DNA from: Thamnaconus septentrionalis
Taxonomy: Eukaryota; Chordata; Actinopteri; Tetraodontiformes; Monacanthidae
Length of the DNA stretch: 64,000 nucleotides
Direction: 5' to 3'
NCBI GenBank assembly: GCA_009823395.1
Contig: CM020519.1
Span: 1-64,000, forward strand
A model generated the notes under the pieces. The model did no database searches. It was given only the letters and a program-made list of their open reading frames with translations, and had not been told where the DNA came from. A program made the translations under genes and the position numbers. Positions 18,047-28,644 of the stretch are shown in pieces (positions within the stretch are counted from its first letter, which is position 1; each line of letters starts with the position of its first letter).

Positions 18047-18530
18047 ACCCTAACCTAAACCTAAACCCCCTAACCTAACCCTAACCTAACCCTAACCCTT
18101 ACTTACCAAGGCGTCCTGGGCACGACGTTAAACTGCATCCTGAAACAAAAATTGGAAAATTCATTAAACCTATCAATTGGACATTCTAAAACTCATATTC
18201 GATAAAAAACAATTTGGCGATTTAATTAGAGAACACATAGGGAGGTGCAAGCAGTGCACGGGACTCCACCAGAGCGACAGGCCATACGAGGCAGTCGACT
18301 CTTGACGGCCAGCGCCTGAGGAAGGCCGGTTAAGGCCGAAACGTTGCGCGAAAGCCGTCCTACGCTAGCAAAAACACGCTTAGTGTAAATTTTTGGAAAA
18401 CCCACCACCTTCGGGTGGTGGACAAACCTTGGGCTGGGGGGCCCACCCGGATCCACTCTCTCGCAGAGAGTGCACCGGTTACTCTTAGGAGTACACCTTT
18501 ATTCCCAAACCTAACCCTAACCCTAACCCA
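18047..18530 (+). repeat. Telomeric remnant and ribozyme unit
   Basis: Degenerate CCTAAAC/CCTAACC (18047-18097), cassette A with a broken donor (ACCAAGGCGTCC), intact ribozyme 18304-18359, hairpin a (about 18403-18422), hairpin b, terminal hairpin and a short telomeric tract. Confidence 0.72.
18304..18359 (+). ncRNA. Hammerhead-type ribozyme
   Basis: Same as 9938-9993: GACGGC/GCCGTC, GCGC/GCGC, helix II GGCC/GGCC, GAAAC and GTT. Confidence 0.74.
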
Positions 18531-19307
18531 CTCGCCTGAAGAAGGGCACAAAAAAGCCCGAAACGTCGCGGCAGCGCCGACCTACATCCACTTGAGACGT
18601 CAAGATAGGACAATTTTTTGAACCCCCACCACCTTCGGGTGGTGGAAAAAACTTGAGACCAGGATCCAGAACCCGGGACATGCCTTCCCACTCCACGGCA
18701 GGCCCGTGCACCGCCCGTCCTTGGCTCGGGGCGTGGCTTTTTTCCAAAAACCTAACCCTAGATGTGGACATTTTAGAGGATCGGGAATTTCCCGATCGTG
18801 GTTATTACCCCTAACCCTAACCCTAACCCTTTTTCGGAAAAACACTTGGCTGTTTTTTGCCACTCAACGAATCTGCCATTGAAATGAATAGCGAAATTCA
18901 AACGCAAATATCGCGAGAACGGTAAGTCCTACGACCTTGGAACCTTGATCCGTCTGACATAATTCGGCCATGCTGAACACGCTGGTGCTGTCCCCGAGTC
19001 TCTACGACCTACGGTTCCCGAGATATGGCTATTTCCGGTATAACTCCGGAACCGGAAGTGACATCATCACGTAACTCGCGTCAGACGTAGGTACACACCT
19101 CATACACATGTGTACAAAATTTCAAGTCTATAACTCATTCCACCGTGGAGATATCGACATTTTAGAGGATCGGGAATTTCCCGATCGTGGTTATTACCCC
19201 TGTACCTAACCCTAACCCTAACCCTAACCCTAACCCTAACCCTACCCTAACCCTAACCCTAACCCTACCCTAACCCTAACCCTAACCCTAACCCTAACCC
19301 TAACCCT
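18531..19307 (+). repeat. Type 2 ribozyme unit, R element and telomeric tract
   Basis: Type 2 unit 18531-18755 with intact core (CTGAAGA, GGGC/GCCC, GAAACGTC at 18532-18578); R element 18831-19202; CCCTAA tract 19203-19307 with CCTACCCTAA shifts, matching 1480-1954. Confidence 0.78.
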
Positions 19308-19517
19308 CGTCCAGACGACCAGCGCCTGAGGAAGGCTGGAAAAAGCCGAAACGTTGCGCGTACGTCGTCTCCACATCTAAAACACGCGATGTGTAATTTT
19401 TGGACACCCCACCACTTTCGGGTGGTGGGAAAATCTTAAGGGCTTTGGGGCCTACCCAGAATCCACTCTCACAGTAGAGTGTGCACCGTTCTCTCCTTAT
19501 GGAGAGAACTTTTTTTT
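19308..19517 (+). repeat. Ribozyme unit, 5'-truncated with intact core
   Basis: Begins at the telomeric junction one base before the outer stem. Ribozyme 19313-19370, hairpin a (about 19410-19429), hairpin b CACTCT...AGAGTG and terminal hairpin GTTCTCTCC-TTAT-GGAGAGAAC (about 19488-19509). Confidence 0.75.
19313..19370 (+). ncRNA. Hammerhead-type ribozyme with compensatory changes
   Basis: Outer stem AGACGAC (19313-19319) with GTCGTCT (19364-19370) and helix II GGCT/AGCC. Both differ from the common GACGGC/GCCGTC and GGCC/GGCC by paired substitutions that keep Watson-Crick pairing. Core CTGAGGA...GAAAC and GTT. Confidence 0.78.
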
Positions 19518-20306
19518 TCCTAACCCTAACCCTAACCCCTAACCCCTAACCCCAACCCCAACCCCAACCCTAACCCTAACCCTAACCCTAACCCTAACCC
19601 TAACCGGAGAGTGCATCAGGGTCTCCTGTTGGAGAATACCCTTCTTTCTCTAACCTAACCCTAACCCTAACCCTAACCCTAACCCTAACTGCAACCTGGG
19701 GGATAAAAGAACAAAAATTCATAATTAGCACAATATGGGACAAATTGGAAATAAATTAAGGGAAATTAATTCATTAATTTAATTGAAAATTCTAAAAAAC
19801 CTAAAAAAATGGGATAAAAAATACTTACCGAAGGAAATTCATAATTCTAATTGATAATCTCTAAAAAGAACACAAGACGGAACAATTAATACTTACCACA
19901 CTAAAAAAACAAAAAAGGCGAACACTTAATGGCTGACAAAAAAAGCGAACAAACGTCAAACAGACAAGAAGACGAACAGTCACAAGACAAGCAAGAAGAC
20001 AAAACGTCACAAGACAAACAGAGGAGGACGACACAGAACACAACGGGACGAATAGGAGCTGGAGGAACCACAGCCCCACACAAGCAGATCGGTAGCGCCT
20101 GAGGAAGGCCTTAGTATAGGCCGAAACGTCGCGCGGTAACCGATCTTCATTAACAACAGGCTACAAGTCTAATTTTTTGAACCCCCACCACCTTCGGGTG
20201 GTGGTCAACAACAAAAGGGCCAGGGGGCCGAGGCCTGGCATCGACCTCGGATGGACTGCGCACTTTCCCAACCATGGGCTTGCCCATGGGAGGGACATTT
20301 ACCCTT
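19518..20306 (+). repeat. Telomeric tracts, hairpin-only insert and second-family ribozyme unit
   Basis: Tracts 19518-19604 and 19651-19688 flank the hairpin-only insert 19605-19650. The unit 19689-20306 copies 2332-2942, with ribozyme at 20087-20145. Confidence 0.78.
20087..20145 (+). ncRNA. Hammerhead-type ribozyme, second sequence family
   Basis: GATCGGT (20087-20093) with ACCGATC (20139-20145), inner GCGC/GCGC, helix II GGCC/GGCC with loop TTAGTATA, GAAAC and GTC. Unlike the 2724 copy, the inner stem is fully Watson-Crick. Confidence 0.77.
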
Positions 20307-20538
20307 GAACCTAACCCTAACCCTAACCCTAACCCTAACCCTAACTCCGGAACCGGAAGTGACATCATCACGTAACTCGCGTCACAGGTAGGTACACGCC
20401 TCATACACATGTGTACAAAATTTCAAGTCTATAACTCATTCCACCGTGGAGATATCGACATTTTAGAGGATCGGGAATTTCCCGATCGTGGTTATTACCC
20501 CTGTACCTAACCCTAACCCTAACCCTAACCCTAACCCT
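20307..20538 (+). repeat. Telomeric tracts with truncated R element
   Basis: Tracts 20307-20344 and 20507-20538 around an R element 20345-20506, duplicating 2943-3206. Confidence 0.83.
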
Positions 20539-21624
20539 GCTAGTTGAGCCCCTCTAGCCTGCTCTGAAGTCCTATTAGACACCCGGACATAGCCCCTACA
20601 CTAAACCTAACCTCAGTCGGCTACACGCCTAAACCTAACCCTTATTTGGGCCTTAAATTTAACCCCTAATTGGAGAGTTTTCTAAATTAACCCCTGTTTG
20701 GAGATAACCCTAGCCACTAATTGGATGATTGAACCCTGATTTGGACGTCTATTCCTAACCCTAACCCTAACCCTAACCTAGCCTCGACAAACCGATAAAC
20801 CCTGAATCCGACCCTGGGCCTGACCCCACTCCTCTTCGGAGATAGTGGGAATGACGGCCTAGGGTTGGAGGATGGGGGAAGGGGAAGAGGTTGGGAGGGG
20901 ATGGGGGAGGGGGAGGGAGTAGAAGAAGAGTAGTTAGCTAACAGAATCCCTATCCCTATTCCTATCCCATAACCCTAATCCTGGTCCCTAATTCTAACCC
21001 ATATTTGGATACGCCCATTCATCTTTTAATGCCATTTACTCACGCCACAAGAAGGAAGAGGCCAAGAGAGCCGTTACAAATAAGAGGCCACACAAGGATG
21101 TTGAGCCGTTACAATTTATTAAAGCACATACTAGTGAACATATGGGGTTGGGGGGTTTAAACTAAGGCATTAGAGAAAGGTAGAAAGATAGGATGAAGCA
21201 GTAAAAGAAGAAAGGTAGATTAGAGGAACAAAGGAGATGGAAGGGAAGGATAGTGGAAGAAAGGAGGAAAAGTAGCTATACTTACCTTCATTTAAAATGG
21301 TATACTTACCTGAAAACCTGAGGAAAAGAAATTAAGACTTACCTGTCACCTGAAAATTAATACTTACCTTAATTGGAGCCCCTATGGTGGAAAAACCTAA
21401 AAAATTAAAAACAGGATAAACCCTATTGGCTTATACTTACCTGGAACCCTGTGAAAGGAAGTATACTTACCTGATGGAAAACTGCAGAAATCCCCTATTG
21501 TGGTCTGCAGAGTAGATGACGGTAAGGTCCTATTCCGTCCTGGGCATGACGTTAAACTGCAGCCATGGGAGTTGCAGGCCATGGGCCTATGGTGAATAGC
21601 AAGCCATAATAGGTTGCTCACCCA

Positions 21625-21680
21625 CAGTCGACTTGCCTGATGAAGGGCATACAAGCCCGAAACGTTGCAACGGTCGACTG
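21625..21680 (+). ncRNA. Hammerhead-type ribozyme, divergent unit
   Basis: CAGTCGAC (21625-21632) with GTCGACTG (21673-21680), inner TTGC/GCAA, core CTGATGA, helix II GGGC/GCCC with loop ATACAA, GAAAC and GTT. An independent stem sequence again preserves the fold. Confidence 0.78.
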
Positions 21681-21793
21681 CTAACTATTACAACAAGAAT
21701 AGTTGAATTTTTTGAACTCCCACCACCTTCGGGTGGTGGTCTTCATAGCTCAGGGATCTGCCTAGATCCTTTCTCGAAGCGGAGAGTGCCACA

Positions 21794-21815
21794 GTTCTTC
21801 TCTTCGGAGAAGAAC
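21794..21815 (+). ncRNA. Terminal hairpin with UUCG loop
   Basis: GTTCTTCTC-TTCG-GAGAAGAAC, a perfect 9-bp stem, followed by 13 nt (TTCTTTTGCCTTA) and then ACCTAACCC. Confidence 0.75.
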
Positions 21816-21829
21816 TTCTTTTGCCTTAA

Positions 21830-22100
21830 CCTAACCCTAACCCTAACCCTAACCCTAACCCAACCCTAACCCAACCCTAACCCTAACCCTAACCCTTACC
21901 CTAACCCTTACCCTAACCCTAACCCTAACCCTAACCCTAACCCTCTCTTAGGAGAGAACTCTTTTTCCTTAACCTAACCCTAACCCTAACCCTAACCCAG
22001 GCTCAGGATGGATTTATTTTCCTTAACCTAACCCCTTACGGGGGGACCGGGCACAACCCCTTCTTCCTAACCCTCGTCCTAACCCTAACCCTAACCCTTA
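21830..22100 (+). repeat. Variant telomeric tracts with small inserts
   Basis: CCCTAA repeats with CCCAA and CCCTTA variants (21830-21944), a hairpin-only insert CTCTC-TTAG-GAGAG (21945-21971), a repeat tract, a ~80-nt insert with CCTTACGGGG (21997-22075) and a short tract. Confidence 0.8.
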
Positions 22101-22774
22101 TTCAAATTCAAAATCAATAAATGACATAGGTTTTAAGTTCATATCTTTGGCTACGAACATAATTGACACGTGATTCTTGTACATCTGGGGTCGGACTGAC
22201 CTCCCGAAGCCGTCCGTCAACTTTGGTGACTATAGCGCCACCTAGGTGAAAAAAGTTACTACCTAAAAGGGCATGTTGTATCAACTCCAAATGGCCTGAA
22301 ACGTGCTCCAAACCACTTTCTGGGAGGTGATTTTTCGGAAAAACACTTGGCTGTTTTTTGCCACTCAACGAATCTCCCATTGAAATGAATAGCGAAATTC
22401 AAACGCAAATATCGCGAGAACGGTAAGTCCTACGACCTTGGAACCTTGATCCGTCTGACATAATTCGGCCATGCTGAACACACTGGTACCATCCCCGAGT
22501 CTCTACGACCTACGGTTCCCGAGATATGGCTATTTCCGGTATAACTCCGGAACCGGAAGTGACATCATCACGTAACTCGCGTCACACGTAGGTACACACC
22601 TCATACACATGTGTACAAAATTTCAAGTCTATAACTCATTCCATCGTGGAGATATGGACATTTTAGAGGATCGGGAATTTCCCGATCGTGGTTATTACCC
22701 CTGTACCTAACCCTAACCCTAACCCTAACCCTAACCCTAACCCAACCCAACCCTAACCCTAACCCTAACCCTAA
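22101..22774 (+). repeat. R element, longest copy, and telomeric tract
   Basis: This copy extends ~230 bp further 5' than the others (22101-22330: TAAGTTCATATCTTTGGC, then CCGAAGCCGTCCGTCAAC, then CCTGAAACGTGCTCC), so the element is at least 600 bp. The 3' end is the usual palindrome and spacer, then telomeric repeats 22704-22774. Confidence 0.75.
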
Positions 22775-23764
22775 CCCGACGTACAATTCCGGTTGAGCTG
22801 TTTTCGAAGAGGCCGCTGATGATAATTCCAGCTGAGCCAATATACTTACCGCTTGCGAGCGCTTATATGGGGATGGGGGGGGAGGCACCAGTGGGCAGAA
22901 GATTCGATGGAGCAATGGACCTGGGACCTAAAGGAAGAAAAAGGAAAAGATTAGAGCGGCTATGGATAAGGATCCGGTGAAGACACGGGTACAAGGAGGA
23001 AGAAAAGAGCAGAAGAAAGGTGGAAGAAGACGGGGACAGGAAAGGAAGAAGGAAAGGATAGAGGAGAAAGGAAGAAAAAAAGAGAAGAAAGAAGAAACAG
23101 GAGGAAAAAAGAGGATACTTACCTTACCTACCTGCAATCCGGAACCCCTAAAAAAGAAGAAAAAGGCAATTAATTTACAGTTTAGGAAAAAACACTAATT
23201 GAAAAAGACTTACCTCCATGACAGGAACAGTCTTCCCACCTGATGGAAAAATGCAAGAAATCCCATATTAGGGAATGCATAGTAGATGACGGTGGGTTTC
23301 TATTTACAGGTAACAAATTAAACCATCATAAGCTATCCAGAAGCACCAAAATTAAAACTAACAAATTATACTAAATTGTACTTACTCTGCGTCCTGGGCA
23401 CGACGTTAAACTGCATCCTGAAAAAGAATTGGATAAACCATTAATTGGACATTCTAAAACCTATCATTTGGACTTAACAATTTGGAAGGAAGGAGGTGCA
23501 ACAGTGCACGGGCACTGAGCGACTAACGCCAGAACAGGCAGTCGACTCCACCAGACGGCCAGCGCCTGAGGAAGGCCATACTAGGCGAAACGTTATTGCG
23601 TCGCGCCGTCTTTATTACTAGCTATATGCTATGTAAAAATTTTTGGACCTCCCACCACCTTAGGGTGGTGGACCTAAAGGCTGGGAAGCCTACCCAAACA
23701 TGCCCACTCCGTCGCAGAGAGTGCACCGTCTCCTCTCTTCGGAGAGGAAACTTTTTTCCTGAAC
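22775..23764 (+). repeat. 1.4-kb family ribozyme unit, first of second tandem pair
   Basis: Same 5' start as 6930. Cassette A is damaged (donor CTTACTCTGCG at about 23383), and the ribozyme at about 23551-23608 is damaged (GGCGAAACGTTATTGCG). A terminal UUCG hairpin is then joined directly to the next monomer. Confidence 0.73.
23551..23608 (+). ncRNA. Hammerhead-type ribozyme, damaged
   Basis: Outer stem AGACGGC...GCCGTCT and core CTGAGGA remain, but helix II has lost a C (AGGCGAAAC) and the inner stem is scrambled (TTATTGCGTCGC). Confidence 0.6.
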
Positions 23765-25157
23765 CTATCCCGCCGGGTCTCGGGGAGTGGGTGATGGGAT
23801 TTGGCTTCCTAGCCTTGGAGCCCCATTTTCGCCTGTTGTTAATCCCTAATTGGATATGTACACCTACCCCAAAGCCCTTACACTAAACTTAACCAATTCG
23901 ATGGACACGCCTAAACTGAACCAATTGGACTATATGCCTAAACCTAACCCCTAATTGGACTAGCCCTGACCCTATCCTAACCCTAACCCTAACCTAAACC
24001 CTTGAAAATGTCTTATCATAACCCCTACACTGTCCTTTTTGGAACCCTAAGCCCTGTCTAACACCCAAAGCCTAACCCTAGTTCCCGATCCGGACCTGGA
24101 TCTGACTTTGGCGACTGGTCTAGGGCCCATCAATCTTTCTACGCCATATGCTCAGCCTAAAGGGAAGCCGCCGACGTACAATTCCGGTTGAGCTGTTTTC
24201 GAAGAGGCCGCTGATGATAATTCCAGCTGAGCCAATATACTTACCGCTTGCGAGCGCTTATATGGGGATGGGGGGTGGGAGGCACCGAGTGGGCAGAAGA
24301 TTCGATGGAGCAATGGACCTAGGACCTAAAGGAAGAAAAAGGAAAAGATTAGAGCGGCTATGGATAAGGATCCGGTGAAGACACGGGTACAAGGAGGAAG
24401 AAAAGAGCAGAAGAAAGGTGGAAGAAGACGGGGACAGGAAAGGAAGAAGGAAAGGATAGAGGAGAAAGGAAGAAAAAGAGAAGAAAGAAGAAACAGGAGG
24501 AAAAAAGAGGATACTTACCTTACCTACCTGCAATCCGGAACCCCTAAAAAAGAAGAAAAAGGCAATTAATTTACAGTTTAGGAAAAAACACTAATTGAAA
24601 AAGACTTACCTCCATGACAGGAACAGTCTTCCCACCTGATGGAAAAATGCAAGAAATCCCATATTAGGGAATGCATAGTAGATGACGGTGGGTTTCTATT
24701 TACAGGTAACAAATTAAACCATCATAAGCTATCCAGAAGCACCAAAATTAAAAACTAACAAATTATACTAAATTGTACTTACCTGCGTCCTGGGCACGAC
24801 GTTAAACTGCATCCTGAAAAAGAAATTGGATAAACCATTAATTGGACATTCTAAAAACCTATCATTTGGACTTAACAATTTGGAAGGGAAGGAGGTGCAA
24901 CAGTGCACGGGCACTGAGCGACTAACGCCAGAACAGGCAGTCGACTCCACCAGACGGCCAGCGCCTGAGGAAGGCCATACTAGGCCGAAACGTTGCGCGT
25001 ACGCCGTCTTTATTACTAGCTATATGCTATGTAAAAATTTTTGGACCTCCCACCACCTTAGGGTGGTGGACCTAAAGGCTGGGAAGCCTACCCAAACATG
25101 CCCACTCCGTCGCAGAGAGTGCATCGTCTCCTCTCTTCGGAGAGGAAACTTTTTTCC
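23765..25157 (+). repeat. 1.4-kb family ribozyme unit, second of second tandem pair
   Basis: Near-copy of 7917-9315, but with an intact ribozyme (24952-25009, ~1,401 bp after the first), cassette A at 24783-24813, and a terminal UUCG hairpin (about 25125-25145) followed by telomeric repeats. Confidence 0.76.
24952..25009 (+). ncRNA. Hammerhead-type ribozyme
   Basis: AGACGGC (24952-24958) with GCCGTCT (25003-25009), GCGC/GCGC, helix II GGCC/GGCC, GAAAC and GTT. Intact where its duplicate at 9106 is damaged, so the damage at 9106 postdates the block duplication. Confidence 0.75.
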
Positions 25158-25552
25158 TTAACCTAACCCTAACCCTAACCTCTATAACTCATTCCACCGT
25201 GGAGATATCGACATTTTAGAGGATCGGGAATTTCCCGATCGTGGTTATTACCCCTAACCCTAACCCTAACCCCTAACCCCTAACCCTAACCCTAACCCTA
25301 ACCTCATACACATGTGTACAAAATTTCAAGTCTATAACTCATTCCACCGTGGAGATATCGACATTTTAGAGGATCGGGAATTTCCCGATCGTGGTTATTA
25401 CCCCTGTACCTAACCCTAACCCTAACCCTAACCCCAACCCCAACCCTAACCCTAACCCTAACCCTAACCCAACCCTAACCCTAACCCTAACCCTAACCCT
25501 TAGGGAGATAACTTTTCTTTTCATAACCTAACCCTAACCCTAACCCTAACCC
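25158..25552 (+). repeat. Telomeric tracts with truncated R elements (duplicate of 9316-9708)
   Basis: Same order of insertions and truncation points as 9316-9708: R at about 25178-25250, R at 25305-25406, mini-insert 25498-25522. A block of ~3.2 kb (about 7.3-10.5 kb versus 23.1-26.3 kb) is duplicated. Confidence 0.85.
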
Positions 25553-26728
25553 TAATTAAAAAACCTATTAAATTTTACTAAATTACTTACCTGCGTCCTG
25601 GGCACGACGTTAAACTGCATCCTGAAACAAAAATTGGAAAATTCATTAAACCTATCAATTGGACATTCTAAAACTCATATTCGATAAAAAACAATTTGGC
25701 GATTTAATTAGAGAACACATAGGGAGGTGCAAGCAGTGCACGGGACTCCACCAGAGCGACAGGCCATACGAGGCAGTCGACTCTTGACGGCCAGCGCCTG
25801 AGGAAGGCCGGTTAAGGGCGAAGCGTTGCGAAAGCCGTCCTACGCTAGCAAAAACACGCTTAGTGTAAATTTTTGGAAAACCCACCACCTTCGGGTGGTG
25901 GACAAACCTTGGGCTGGGGGGCCCACCCGGATCCACTCTCTCGCAGAGAGTGCACCGGTTACTCTTAGGAGTACACCTTTATTCCCAAACCTAACCCTAA
26001 CCCTAACCCACTCGCCTGAAGAAGGGCACAAAAAGCCCGAAAGCGTCGGCGGCAGCGCCGACCTACATCCACTTGAGACGTCAAGATAGGACAATTTTTT
26101 GAACCCCCACCACCTTCGGGTGGTGGAAAAAACTTGAGACCAGGATCCAGAACCCGGGACATGCCTTCCCACTCCACGGCAGGCCCGTGCACCGCCCGTC
26201 CTTGGCTCGGGCGTGGCTTTTCCAAAAACCTAACCCTAGATGTGGACATTTTAGAGGATCGGGAATTTCCCGATCGTGGTTATTACCCTAACCCTAACCC
26301 TAACCCTTTTCGGAAAAACACTTGGCTGTTTTTTGCCACTCAACGAATCTGCCATTGAAATGAATAGCGAAATTCAAACGCAAATATCGCGAGAACGGTA
26401 AGTCCTACGACCTTGGAACCTTGATCCGTCTGACATAATTCGGCCATGCTGAACACGCTGGTGCTGTCCCCGAGTCTCTACGACCTACGGTTCCCGAGAT
26501 ATGGCTATTTCCGGTATAACTCCGGAACCGGAAGTGACATCATCACGTAACTCGCGTCAGACGTAGGTACACACCTCATACACATGTGTACAAAATTTCA
26601 AGTCTATAACTCATTCCACCGTGGAGATATCGACATTTTAGAGGATCGGGAATTTCCCGATCGTGGTTATTACCCCTGTACCTAACCCTAACCCTAACCC
26701 TAACCCTAACCCTAACCCTAACCCTAAA
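25553..26728 (+). repeat. Ribozyme units (degenerate), R element and telomeric tract
   Basis: Unit 25553-25999 with cassette A 25591-25621 and a damaged ribozyme at about 25787-25838 (GGGCGAAGCGTTGCG); type 2 unit about 26008-26230 with damaged core (GAAAGCGTC); R element 26308-26678; telomeric tract 26679-26728. Confidence 0.73.
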
Positions 26729-27564
26729 TTATTTAACCCGAGTTATTAATCCCAATCAATTATATAAAATGTTATTTATATATATATTTATATATATATA
26801 TATAATATAAAAATCTAAAAAGCTATTATAAAAATCTTAAAAAGTTAAAAAACAACTAAAAAATACATAAAAATATAAAAATAATAAAAAATAAATAAAA
26901 TAAAATAATTAAAAAACAACCTAAAAATATAAAAATACCTAAAAATATTTAAAACGATTAAAAATGTTAAAAACAATTCATTCTAAGTTCATTTAATTAA
27001 ATTAAAAAGTACAAATGGTTTCATCGCTTTTTTCTTTTGTTCGCTTTTTTTTCGCTTTTTCTTTTTCCTTTATTAAAGTGCAAGAGCACCTGGAGAGCTC
27101 ATTTCTTTTCAGCCTCCCGACAGAGCCACATCGCTCACACCATTTTCTGTGTGCCATTAACCTGAGGAAGACCCAGCTTGGGTCGAAACGTCGTTGGTTG
27201 GCACACCCTCTTTGTTTGTTGTTTTATTTTTGTTTGTTTTGTTTTTATTTTGTTGTTTTAATAAATAAATAAATTATTAATAAATATCTCTTTAATAAAT
27301 AAGTTAATAAATACAAATTAATAAATACACAATATAAATACATACATTATAATAATAAATAATTCATAACTTAATAAATATACAATAAATAAATAAATAA
27401 ATATAAAAACAAAAACACAATTCATGGGGACGGTTGGACCACTGTCCAATATGGCCGTCGGAGGGGTCAGCGACCCTCTTACCCCAGGGTTTTCGGCGGA
27501 CGGCACTCGCCTTGGAGGGATGGCCGTGCACCTTCCTTCTTCGGGAGGGGAATCGTTCCACAAT
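26729..27564 (+). mobile_element. PLE terminal repeat (promoter, ribozyme, ORF1 stub), copy 1
   Basis: AT-rich DNA (26740-27000), TCGC-T-run motifs, TATTAAAG (27071-27078), ribozyme 27149-27206, AATAAATA-rich 5' region and an ORF1 stub (about 27425-27562). It ends in a CCTTCC...GGGAGGGG hairpin and CACAATCCTAACCC. This is the 3' end of a PLE truncated before its endonuclease; sequence is closest to PLE-2 around the ribozyme. Confidence 0.7.
27149..27206 (+). ncRNA. Hammerhead-type ribozyme, PLE terminal repeat
   Basis: GTGTGCCA (27149-27156) with TGGCACAC (27199-27206), inner AAC/GTT, core CTGAGGA, helix II GACCC/GGGTC, GAAAC and GTC. Confidence 0.78.
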
Positions 27565-27790
27565 CCTAACCCCCAACCCTAACCCTAACCCTAACCCCTA
27601 ACCCCCTAACCCTAACCCTAACCCTAACCCCTAACCCTAACCCTAACCCTAACCCTAACCCCAACCCCAACCCCAACCCTAACCCTAACCCTAACCCCCT
27701 AACCCTAACCCTAACCCTAACCCCAACCCCAACCCCAACCCTAACCCCAACCCTAACCCTAACCCTAACCCTAACCCTAACCCTAACCCT
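27565..27790 (+). repeat. Long variant telomeric tract
   Basis: 226 bp of CCCTAA with frequent CCCCTAA, CCCCCTAA and CCCCAA variants, suggesting an old, internal tract. It separates two copies of the same PLE terminal repeat. Confidence 0.9.
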
Positions 27791-27829
27791 ATTCAGCCTC
27801 CGACAGAGCAAGTCAGCTCCCAGTTTTTT

Positions 27830-27887
27830 GTGTGCCATTGACCTGAGGAAGACCCATAGCGGGTCGAAACGTCGTTGGTTGGCACAC
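27830..27887 (+). ncRNA. Hammerhead-type ribozyme, PLE terminal repeat copy 2
   Basis: GTGTGCCA (27830-27837) with TGGCACAC (27880-27887), helix II GACCC/GGGTC with loop ATAGC, GAAAC and GTC. Confidence 0.78.
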
Positions 27888-28116
27888 CTTCTTTTGTTTG
27901 TTGTTTTGTTTTTGTTTTTGTTTTTATTTTATTATTTTTGTTTTAATAAATAAATAAATAAATAATTAATAAATATCTCAATAATAAATAAGTTAATAAA
28001 TACAATAATAAATACACAATATAAATACATACATTATAATAATAAATAATTCATAACTTAATAAATATACAATAAATAAATAAATAAATAAATAAATATA
28101 AAAAACAAGACAATTC

Positions 28117-28266
28117 ATGGGGGACGGTTGGACCACGGTCCAATATGGCCGTCGGAGGGGTCAGCGACCCTTCTTACCCCGGGGTTCTCGGCAGGACGGC
28201 ACTCGCCTTGGAGGGATGGCCCGTGCACCTTCCCCTTCCTTCGGGAGGGGGAATCGTTCCTACAAT
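28117..28266 (+). CDS. N-terminal ORF stub of a PLE, second clear copy
   Basis: MGDGWTTVQYGRRRGQRP is followed by a GSRQDGTRLGGMARAPSPSF segment and an Asn-Pro run encoded by the telomeric repeat. Similarity to the 39,690 remnant ([18 protein letters not shown]) is at protein level, which suggests past coding constraint. Function unknown. Confidence 0.5.
28232..28251 (+). ncRNA. Terminal hairpin with UUCG loop in a PLE terminal repeat
   Basis: CCCCTTCC-TTCG-GGAGGGGG (one G-U pair), followed by AATCGTTCCTACAATCCTAACCC-like spacer (shortened here). Same loop and placement as in the non-autonomous units, with unrelated stem sequence. Confidence 0.72.
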
Positions 28267-28644
28267 CCTAACCCTAACCCTAACCCTAACCCTAACCCTA
28301 ACCCTATGGGGGGATTTAATTATGACATCGAGTAAAGCAGAAGACACAATGGAGTAGATGACCTCGGACCTGGAGGAGAAGAAAGGAGAAGATTAGTGGA
28401 ATAAAGGAGAGGAACGGGAAGAACAGAGGAAAAGAAGACAAGGGAGGAAGAAGATGGGAAGGGGAAAGGAAGAAAGGGATGAAGGAAGAGAAAAGGAAGA
28501 GGATAGAGAAGAAGACCTACTTACCTAAACCACTTACCTGATTGGAATACCTGCAAAAGAAGAAAGACAATTGGAAAAACAAAAATTACTTACCTTGTAC
28601 TTACCAAATTAGCCCCTGTGGAAAAAAGAAGAAAAACAAATTCC
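28267..28644 (+). repeat. Telomeric tract and polypurine remnant
   Basis: CCCTAA repeats 28267-28306, then a GA-rich block (28370-28515) like that of the ribozyme units at 5900 and 13370, with several CTTACC motifs. It is joined abruptly to the acidic-ORF segment at 28645. Confidence 0.65.

Larger units (their letters stand above)
20539..21829 (+). repeat. Divergent ribozyme unit, probably full-length monomer
   Basis: Left part is degenerate CCTAAAC/CCTAACC DNA (20580-20800), then a GGGGGA-rich stretch (20860-20935), a polypurine block (21170-21270), several CTTACCT motifs, a donorless relative of cassette A near 21537-21567 (CCGTCCTGGGCATGACG), ribozyme 21625-21680, hairpin a (about 21720-21739) and a perfect terminal UUCG hairpin at 21794-21815. 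It is ~1.29 kb, close to the other monomers, but diverged throughout. Confidence 0.65.
27791..28266 (+). mobile_element. PLE terminal repeat, copy 2, strongly 5'-truncated
   Basis: Starts about 35 bp before the ribozyme (27830-27887), directly after telomeric repeats. It continues through a TTTTGTTTT and AATAAATAAATA region to an ORF1 stub from ATG 28117 (GDGWTTVQYGRRRGQRP) and a UUCG terminal hairpin at 28232-28251. Confidence 0.72.
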
